The notes below the pieces were generated by a model. That model saw nothing but the letters and a program-made list of their open reading frames with translations, searched no databases and had not been told where the DNA came from. 11,547 nt of DNA. Origin: Bordetella parapertussis (GTDB lineage: Bacteria > Pseudomonadota > Gammaproteobacteria > Burkholderiales > Burkholderiaceae). The stretch lies in contig CAMDLJ010000048.1 of assembly GCA_945901665.1 (NCBI GenBank), positions 1-11,547 on the forward strand, given 5' to 3'. Position numbers and translations under genes: made by a program. Positions 6,855 to 11,547 of the stretch are shown one piece after another; positions within the stretch are counted from its first letter, which is position 1; each line of letters starts with the position of its first letter.

Positions 6855-7334
6855 TCAGTCCTTTTTGCTTTCAGCCGTTTCGGTATCGGGGGCTCGCAGC
6901 CAAGTTTGGGTTCGGTAAAACGGGCCAATGTAGCCCCGAACTTGCATTTTTTTACCGCCTTCGATGGGCGTGAATCGCACGTTGTATTCCTTGCCTTCGT
7001 TCGGATCCAGAATTTTGCCGCCGCTCCAAACATTCTCCCCTGCTTCTTTTTTGACGCCACGAATGATTTCCATCCCAATGATGGTTTGGTTCTTGCGGTC
7101 GTCTTTGCAATCTTCGCAGGTTCTTTTGGCCTTGGGGTCTGGCTTGAGCGCTCGCCCCACGCGACCGGTGATCACGCCATTGGCCTCGATGATGATGACT
7201 TCACCCTTGGGTTCGTTGCTTCGGTCATCGATGGTGTGCCACACCCCCACAGGCGTGACTTGGGCCAGCACGTGTGTCACGCAAAACCATGCAGCGAAGG
7301 CCAAGGCGGCAGGTAACTTGATCTTCAAATTCAT
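6855..7334 (-). CDS. Secreted DUF2147 family protein
   Basis: This is a small exported protein of unknown biochemical function. From ATG 7334 it has 159 residues. A signal peptide is visible: Lys4 and Lys6, a hydrophobic stretch at 7-22, and a probable cut after VLA (residue 24). The mature part begins with the DUF2147 hallmark GVWHTIDD and has GVITGRVGRAL, a conserved C-x-x-C (C73, C76) in KRTCEDCKDDRKNQ, IGMEIIRG, and a C-terminal GYIGPFYRTQTWLR. The CxxC could hold a disulfide in the periplasm. The frame extends to a TTG at 7352 and an ATG at 7340, but only ATG 7334 has AAGGA at a good distance (5 nt). It sits 22 nt after the acyl-CoA dehydrogenase stop and 2 nt before the crotonase start, so it is co-transcribed with cytoplasmic acyl-CoA enzymes. 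No mechanism linking it to them is known to me. Confidence 0.9.
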   Translation of the reverse strand: MNLKIKLPAALAFAAWFCVTHVLAQVTPVGVWHTIDDRSNEPKGEVIIIEANGVITGRVGRALKPDPKAKRTCEDCKDDRKNQTIIGMEIIRGVKKEAGENVWSGGKILDPNEGKEYNVRFTPIEGGKKMQVRGYIGPFYRTQTWLRAPDTETAESKKD

Positions 7335-7339
7335 GTTCA

Positions 7340-7344
7340 TCCTT
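7340..7344 (-). promoter_or_regulatory. Ribosome binding site deciding the DUF2147 start
   Basis: On the minus strand AAGGA ends 5 nt before the ATG at 7334. It overlaps the alternative ATG at 7340, which it therefore cannot serve. This supports the shorter N-terminus. Confidence 0.6.
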
Positions 7345-7356
7345 TTTTCCAAACTT

Positions 7357-9153
7357 TCAAGCCAAGGCTGCTTCGCTGTCCATCAGCACATCCACCCCTG
7401 TGCGCGCGGTTTGCATCAAGCTGGCCGTCTCGGGCAAGAGCTTGGCAAAGTAAAAACGCGCCGTTTGCAGTTTGGCTTGGTAGAAGGGGTCGCGGTTGCC
7501 AGCGGCCAATTGGCGCAAGGCCAATTGCGCCATGCGGGCCCAAAAGTATGCGAACACCAAGTGCCCCGCCACACGCATGTAGTCCACTGCGGCGCCACCG
7601 ACTTCATCGGCGTTGCCCAAGGCCTTCATGCCAATTTCTTGGGTGAATGCGGTCATTTGTTGGCCCAATTTGGCCAGTGGCTGAACAAAAGCGGCCATGT
7701 CTTCATTGCCAGACTCCTCGGCGACCAAAGCTGCTATGCGTTGGCCCCACTTTTTCAGTGTGGCCCCTTGGTTACCCAACACCTTGCGGCCCAACAAATC
7801 CAAACTTTGAATGGTGTTGGTGCCCTCGTAAATCATGTTGATGCGGGCATCGCGCACATATTGCTCCATGCCCCATTCGCGGATAAAGCCATGCCCACCC
7901 AGCACTTGCAAACAAGCGGACGTGGCTGTCCACCCGTTGTCGGTCAAAAAGGCTTTGACGATGGGCGTGAGCATGGCCACTTCTTCCAATGCGTCGGCGC
8001 GCACTTTTTCATCGGGGTGGTTGAGTTGTTGGTCGATCAACAGAGCGCAATGCAGGCTCAATGCACGACCACCCTCGGCATAGGCCTTGGCCGTGAGCAG
8101 CATTTTGCGCACATCAGGATGAACCAAGATGCTGTCGGCTGGTTTCTCGGGGGTTTTCACGCCTGATAGGCTTCTGGATTGGATGCGCTCTTTGGCATAG
8201 GCCAGCGCATTTTGGAAGGCCACCTCGGTCAAACCCAGGGATTGCATGCCCACCCCGATGCGCGCCGCATTCATCATCACAAACATCGCCGCCAAACCTT
8301 TGTGCGGCTGACCGACCAAATGACCCACCGCGCCATCCAGCGTCATTTGACAAGTGGCACTGCCGTTGATGCCCATCTTGTGCTCAATGCCACTGCAAAA
8401 AATACCATTGCGCTCTCCCAATTGACCCTGTGCATTGATCAAATGCTTGGACACCACAAACAGGCTGATGCCTTTGCTGCCAGCCGGTGCATCTGGTAAT
8501 CGCGCCAACACCAGGTGAACGATGTTGCTGACAAAGTCATGGTCACCAGAACTGATGAAAATTTTGTTGCCCGTGATTTTGTAAGCGCCATCGGCCTGGG
8601 GCTCGGCCTTGGTGCGCAACAAACCCAAATCGGTTCCGCAATGGGCTTCGGTCAGGCACATGGTGGCGGTCCATTCGCCACTGGTGAGTTTGGGCAAAAA
8701 CAATGCTTGTTGCTCGGGTGTACCGTGGGCGTGCAGGCACTCATAAGCGCCGTGGGTCAAGCCCGGGTACATGGTCCAGGCTTGGTTGGCACTGTTGAGC
8801 ATTTCATAAAAGCACTGGTTGACCACAATTGGCAGGCCTTGGCCGCCGTATTGCGGGTCGCAACTCAACGCGGGCCAGCCGCCAGCCACGAACTGGGCAA
8901 AAGCCTCTTTGAATCCGTCCGGGGTTTTGACGGCATGGGTGTCTCTGTCCCAATGACAGCCTTGTTGGTCGCCGCTGGCGTTGAGCGGGAACAGCACCTG
9001 GGTCGCAAACTTGCCGCCTTCTTCGAGCACCGCTGTGATGGTGTCGGCGTCGGTTTCAGCATGGGCCGGCAATTCCTGCAAGGCTTGGGGCACTTGAAGC
9101 AATTCGTTCAGTAAAAAATGCATGTCGCGCAAGGGTGGGGTGTAGGTGGGCAT
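7357..9153 (-). CDS. Acyl-CoA dehydrogenase with C-terminal extension domain (FadE/DmdC-like, ~600 aa)
   Basis: This FAD-dependent enzyme makes the first alpha,beta double bond in an acyl-CoA. It has 598 residues. It shows the N-terminal helical domain, the middle beta domain with MCLTEAHCGTDLG (165-177) and YKITGNKIFISSGDHD (191-206), and the C-terminal helical domain with the VLGGHGFIREWGMEQ motif (417-431). The catalytic base is probably E443 in INMIYEGTNTIQ, the position used by medium- and short-chain dehydrogenases. About 150 residues follow it, matching the extra C-terminal domain of the 590-600-residue betaproteobacterial subfamily. ATG 9153 has GAGGA just upstream. It follows the TetR gene by 63 bp and leads the structural genes of the operon, so it is likely controlled by that regulator. 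Chain-length preference is not readable. Electrons would go to ETF, which is not encoded here. Confidence 0.95.
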   Translation of the reverse strand: MPTYTPPLRDMHFLLNELLQVPQALQELPAHAETDADTITAVLEEGGKFATQVLFPLNASGDQQGCHWDRDTHAVKTPDGFKEAFAQFVAGGWPALSCDPQYGGQGLPIVVNQCFYEMLNSANQAWTMYPGLTHGAYECLHAHGTPEQQALFLPKLTSGEWTATMCLTEAHCGTDLGLLRTKAEPQADGAYKITGNKIFISSGDHDFVSNIVHLVLARLPDAPAGSKGISLFVVSKHLINAQGQLGERNGIFCSGIEHKMGINGSATCQMTLDGAVGHLVGQPHKGLAAMFVMMNAARIGVGMQSLGLTEVAFQNALAYAKERIQSRSLSGVKTPEKPADSILVHPDVRKMLLTAKAYAEGGRALSLHCALLIDQQLNHPDEKVRADALEEVAMLTPIVKAFLTDNGWTATSACLQVLGGHGFIREWGMEQYVRDARINMIYEGTNTIQSLDLLGRKVLGNQGATLKKWGQRIAALVAEESGNEDMAAFVQPLAKLGQQMTAFTQEIGMKALGNADEVGGAAVDYMRVAGHLVFAYFWARMAQLALRQLAAGNRDPFYQAKLQTARFYFAKLLPETASLMQTARTGVDVLMDSEAALA

Positions 9154-9216
9154 GGTGTCCTCAGTGTCAAAAAAAGTAAACAGTTGAAAGGGTTTGGAAA
9201 TTTGGTTCTGGACTGG

Positions 9217-9903
9217 CTACGGGCGCTCAGCGCCCACTGCCAAAGTTGCAGGTGTGGCGCCATAGCGGTGCAATATGTGCTCAAAACTGCGTTGGGCCAA
9301 GCCCAGTGCCCTTTTGTTTTTGAGAAATCGGGCGTCATAGTGACAAGCCAAAATCAGGCCGTGGATTTCAAATGCCATTTGGTCGGCATCGGTTTGCTTG
9401 GCCAAGTCGCCTTGTTCAACCGCCATGCCCACCGCGCGGTGCAAGGCGGCCATCCAGGTTTGCACCGAACTGGCCAAAGCATCGCGCACCGGCCCCGGTC
9501 GGTCATCAAACTCCGCCGCTCCACTGATGTACAAGCAACCCGAGTCGATTTCGGCACTGGTGCGCTGCATCCAGTTGGCAAACAAAGCCCGCAAGCGGGG
9601 CAAGCCTCTGGTCAGCAACAAGACCGGGTAAAACACCTCTTGCTCAAAGCGGTAGTGGTATTCGCGGATGACCGATATTTGCAACTCTTCGCGCGAACCA
9701 AAATGGGCAAAAACGCCAGATTTGCTCATGCCAGCCATTTCGGCCACCGCCCCAATGGTCAAGCCCTCCAAACCCATTTGGGTCGCCAAACTCAGCGCCA
9801 CGTCCACGATGGCCGTTTTGGTTTGCTGCCCCTTGTGCAGGGCGCGGCCTTCCCGGTTCGCGTCCGGGGTGTTGGTGTGGTTGAGGTTCAAGGCGTTGCG
9901 CAT
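9217..9903 (-). CDS. TetR/AcrR family transcriptional regulator
   Basis: This is a DNA-binding repressor-type protein, 228 residues from ATG 9903. The N-terminal helix-turn-helix spans about residues 29-75: AIVDVALSLATQMG, then LTIGAVAEMAGMSKSGVFAHFGSREEL, which carries the conserved turn and the recognition helix ending in FAHF. The C-terminal ligand domain (about 90-228) is variable. The frame extends to a GTG at 9960, but ATG 9903 lies downstream of a plausible promoter and dyad and gives a more usual N-terminus. No Shine-Dalgarno is obvious. It is the first gene of the operon with acyl-CoA dehydrogenase, so a ligand such as an acyl-CoA is a reasonable inference. It probably represses its own operon through the dyad just upstream. 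Confidence 0.92.
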   Translation of the reverse strand: MRNALNLNHTNTPDANREGRALHKGQQTKTAIVDVALSLATQMGLEGLTIGAVAEMAGMSKSGVFAHFGSREELQISVIREYHYRFEQEVFYPVLLLTRGLPRLRALFANWMQRTSAEIDSGCLYISGAAEFDDRPGPVRDALASSVQTWMAALHRAVGMAVEQGDLAKQTDADQMAFEIHGLILACHYDARFLKNKRALGLAQRSFEHILHRYGATPATLAVGAERP

Positions 9904-9911
9904 AAAAAAGA

Positions 9912-9919
9912 ACGATCGT
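9912..9919. promoter_or_regulatory. Candidate operator dyad ahead of the TetR gene
   Basis: A perfect 8-bp palindrome, ACGATCGT, extends to GAACGATCGTGC with one mismatched pair. It lies 8 bp upstream of the TetR start codon and just downstream of a possible minus-strand -10, so a bound repressor would block transcription. TetR proteins commonly bind short palindromes beside their own gene. The assignment to this regulator is inference. Confidence 0.4.
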
Positions 9920-9922
9920 GCT

Positions 9923-9953
9923 ATTTTGCGCCAAAAACAGGTCGTTTTGTCCA
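9923..9953 (-). promoter_or_regulatory. Possible promoter of the TetR/acyl-CoA dehydrogenase operon
   Basis: On the minus strand TGGACA (9953-9948, 5 of 6 to TTGACA) is followed 19 bp later by CAAAAT (9928-9923, 4 of 6 to TATAAT). An inverted repeat AAAAC-N5-GTTTT (9934-9948) lies in the spacer. The spacing is longer than ideal, so this is tentative. A start here would leave a very short leader before ATG 9903. Confidence 0.3.
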
Positions 9954-10018
9954 GGCCCACCCAAATCCTTGGTTTTTTTGGGCATTTAGCTGCGCCATGG
10001 GGGACTTAAACTGAGGCC

Positions 10019-10657
10019 ATGATTTCGACCCGCATCATTGCCATTCGACATGGTGAAACCGCCTGGAATGCCAGCACCCGCATCCAAGGACATACCGACA
10101 TCCCCCTCAACGAGCATGGCCAACGCCAAGCCCAGTTGCTGGCGCAGGCCTTGGCCCAAGCCGACAAGATTGACGCCATTTACAGCAGTGACTTGCAGCG
10201 GGCACTGGCCACGGCGCAAGCCTTGGCCCTGCAAACCGGTGCGCGCTTGATCACCCATGTGGGGTTGAGAGAACGCGCTTTTGGCGAATTTGAAGGCCGC
10301 AACTTTGCCCAAATTGAACAGGAGATGCCCGAGCAAGCCCAGCTTTGGCGCACCCGGGTGCCCGATTGGACGCCGCCCGGTGGGGGCGAATCCTTGTTGG
10401 TCATGCAGCACCGGGTGATGACCACGGTCAACGCCCTGGCCCAGCAGCACCCTGGGGAGCAGATCGCTGTGGTGGCACACGGGGGTGTGCTGGATTTGCT
10501 CTACCGCGCCGCCACCCAACAAAGCTTGCAAGCGCCACGCAGTTGGCATTTGGGCAATGCCACGGTCAACCGTTTGCTGTGGACCCCAGAAAGCCTGACG
10601 TTGGTGGGCTGGGGCGACGATGCCCACTTACAAGGGCCCGTGCGCGATGAAGCCTAG
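10019..10657 (+). CDS. Histidine phosphatase family protein (phosphoglycerate mutase-like)
   Basis: This is a predicted cytoplasmic phosphatase of the branch with a phosphohistidine intermediate, 212 residues, typical of the GpmB/CobC-like group. The catalytic RHGET motif is at 10-14, with nucleophile H11. It is followed by TRIQGHTDIPLNEHGQRQA, the usual GxxDxxLxxxGxxQA pattern. SSDLQRALATA (56-66) supplies the conserved Arg61, LRERAFGEFEG (83-93) the proposed acid E85, and VVAHGGVL (151-158) the second catalytic H154. Family membership is certain, but the substrate could be phosphoglycerate, alpha-ribazole phosphate or another phosphoester, so no symbol is given. GAGG lies only 2 nt before the ATG, closer than a working site should be. 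It diverges from the TetR gene and converges on ruvB with an 11-nt gap. No link to the fatty-acid genes is evident. Confidence 0.92.
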   Translation: MISTRIIAIRHGETAWNASTRIQGHTDIPLNEHGQRQAQLLAQALAQADKIDAIYSSDLQRALATAQALALQTGARLITHVGLRERAFGEFEGRNFAQIEQEMPEQAQLWRTRVPDWTPPGGGESLLVMQHRVMTTVNALAQQHPGEQIAVVAHGGVLDLLYRAATQQSLQAPRSWHLGNATVNRLLWTPESLTLVGWGDDAHLQGPVRDEA

Positions 10658-10668
10658 CTGATGGGCAC

Positions 10669-11547
10669 TCACTCGCCAAACAAACCGCTTTCGCGCTGGG
10701 GTGCCGCCACCCCCATGTGCCGATAGGCCGCCAACGTGGCGATGCGACCCCGCGGTGTGCGCTGCAAAAAACCTTGCTGAATCAAAAACGGCTCGATCAC
10801 GTCTTCGATGGTGTCGCGCTCTTCGCCAATGCTGGCCGCGATGTTGTCCAAGCCCACCGGGCCACCGTCAAAGCGGTGAATGACGGCTTCCAATAACTTG
10901 CGGTCCATCAAATCGAAACCTTGCGGATCCACATCGAGCATGGCCAACGCAGCCTGGGCCACGGCTGGGGTGATGCGCCCATCGGCCTTGACCTCGGCAT
11001 AGTCACGCACCCGCCGCAGCAAGCGGTTGGCAATGCGCGGTGTGCCGCGCGAGCGACGGGCGATCTCGAAGCCGCCTTGCTCGTCGAGCTGCGCTTTGAG
11101 CAAACCGCCGCTGCGCATGACGATGCGCTGCAACTCCTCGGCACTGTAAAACTCCAAACGCGCCACGATGCCAAAGCGGTCGCGCAGCGGGTTGGTCAAC
11201 ATGCCGGCTCGGGTGGTGGCCCCCACCAAGGTGAAAGGCTGCAAATCGAGCTTGATGCTGCGCGCTGCCGGCCCCTCGCCGATCATGATGTCAATTTGGT
11301 AGTCCTCTAGGGCGGGGTACAAAATCTCCTCCACCACGGGCGACAAGCGGTGGATTTCATCGATGAACAGCACATCGTTTTTTTCCAAATTGGTCAATAG
11401 CGCGGCCAAGTCCTTGGGTTTTTCCAACACCGGCCCACTGGTTTGGCGCAGGTTCACACCCAGCTCTTGCGCAATGATGTGGCTGAGCGTGGTTTTGCCC
11501 AAACCCGGCGGCCCAAACAGCAGCACGTGGTCGAGGGCTTCATCGCG
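10669..11547 (-). CDS. ruvB: Holliday junction branch migration ATPase RuvB (5' partial)
   Basis: RuvB forms the hexameric AAA+ motor that, with RuvA, drives branch migration of Holliday junctions. The frame runs into the right window edge (R-D-E-A-L-D-H-V...), so about 60 N-terminal residues of the usual roughly 350 are missing; 292 are visible. Walker [10 protein letters not shown] is at visible residues 12-20. Walker B is [12 protein letters not shown], sensor 1 lies in VGATTRAG, and the arginine finger region is LRDRFGI. Sensor 2 is [13 protein letters not shown], and the C-terminal winged-helix domain has [18 protein letters not shown] and [12 protein letters not shown]. The C-terminus is complete and ends at the stop at 10669. 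No hairpin terminator is apparent in the 11-nt gap to the convergent phosphatase gene, so the transcripts probably overlap. Confidence 0.98.
   Translation of the reverse strand, partial: RDEALDHVLLFGPPGLGKTTLSHIIAQELGVNLRQTSGPVLEKPKDLAALLTNLEKNDVLFIDEIHRLSPVVEEILYPALEDYQIDIMIGEGPAARSIKLDLQPFTLVGATTRAGMLTNPLRDRFGIVARLEFYSAEELQRIVMRSGGLLKAQLDEQGGFEIARRSRGTPRIANRLLRRVRDYAEVKADGRITPAVAQAALAMLDVDPQGFDLMDRKLLEAVIHRFDGGPVGLDNIAASIGEERDTIEDVIEPFLIQQGFLQRTPRGRIATLAAYRHMGVAAPQRESGLFGE

Noticed and set aside
6013..6918. 301-codon open frame on the + strand, antisense to the crotonase gene
   Set aside because: His- and Gln-rich translation with no motif; it is the complement of a well-supported crotonase gene.
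6964..8166. 400-codon open frame on the + strand, antisense to DUF2147 and acyl-CoA dehydrogenase
   Set aside because: The minus-strand frames have clear family motifs and good ribosome binding sites. The + frame shows no recognisable domain and is a composition shadow.
9154..9216. Separate promoter for acyl-CoA dehydrogenase in the 63-bp gap after the TetR gene
   Set aside because: Only a weak TTTACT-like -10 with no acceptable -35, and no copy of the ACGATCGT dyad, was found.
9904..9960. Upstream GTG start (9960) for the TetR protein
   Set aside because: It would place the candidate promoter and operator inside the coding region; no ribosome binding site is visible there.
9118..10014. 298-codon open frame on the + strand, antisense to the TetR gene
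   Set aside because: No domain signature; the minus-strand frame has a clear helix-turn-helix.
10658..10668. Terminator between the histidine phosphatase gene and ruvB
   Set aside because: Only 11 bp separate the stop codons and no stable hairpin with a T-run is visible nearby.
1..11547. Mobile elements, CRISPR arrays, tRNA/rRNA genes or toxin-antitoxin/defence genes
   Set aside because: No transposase, integrase, repeat-spacer pattern, cloverleaf or defence-family motif was found; genes are ordinary chromosomal metabolism and repair.

Overview
The window looks like chromosomal DNA of a betaproteobacterium in the Burkholderiales, most likely Comamonadaceae (Limnohabitans- or Rhodoferax-like). 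This rests on protein character (RuvB, the roughly 600-residue acyl-CoA dehydrogenase, the LivFGM-type transporter with an acyl-CoA synthetase), moderate-to-high GC and heavy use of TTG for leucine. No taxonomic search could be run. Gene density is very high. No RNA genes, insertion sequences, phage genes, CRISPR arrays or long repeats were seen, and no gene-free stretch exceeds about 120 bases.

Left block, + strand, 1-5482: a high-affinity branched-chain-amino-acid-type (HAAT/Liv) ABC importer operon. In order: a permease cut by the window edge (LivM type), two ATPases (LivG and LivF types), a 619-residue long-chain-type acyl-CoA synthetase, and a secreted LivK-type binding protein. The first four genes touch or overlap (2-nt gap, ATGA overlap, 2-nt gap). 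The binding protein follows an 85-bp gap with its own good ribosome binding site and possibly its own promoter. The embedded acyl-CoA synthetase suggests the importer brings in a carboxylic acid that is trapped as its CoA thioester, rather than a branched-chain amino acid. A strong hairpin plus T-run at 5503-5533 ends the block and probably serves both strands.

Middle block, - strand, 9903 down to 5544: a fatty-acid or acyl-CoA catabolic operon. In order of transcription: TetR/AcrR regulator, acyl-CoA dehydrogenase, a small secreted DUF2147 protein, a crotonase-fold protein whose active site fits an enoyl-CoA isomerase better than a hydratase, and a hot-dog thioesterase. It converges on the transporter block. 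The two blocks could be functionally linked, with import and CoA activation feeding CoA-ester oxidation. No hydroxyacyl-CoA dehydrogenase or thiolase is in the window.

Right block: a histidine-phosphatase-family gene (10019-10657, +) diverges from the TetR gene across a 115-bp regulatory region containing a short dyad. It converges on ruvB (-), a housekeeping DNA-repair gene whose N-terminus lies beyond the right edge.

The window is mostly conventional metabolism. I found no convincing wholly new system. The best leads are the transporter/CoA-ligase coupling, the atypical crotonase active site, and the minimal beta-oxidation operon with a periplasmic protein inside it.
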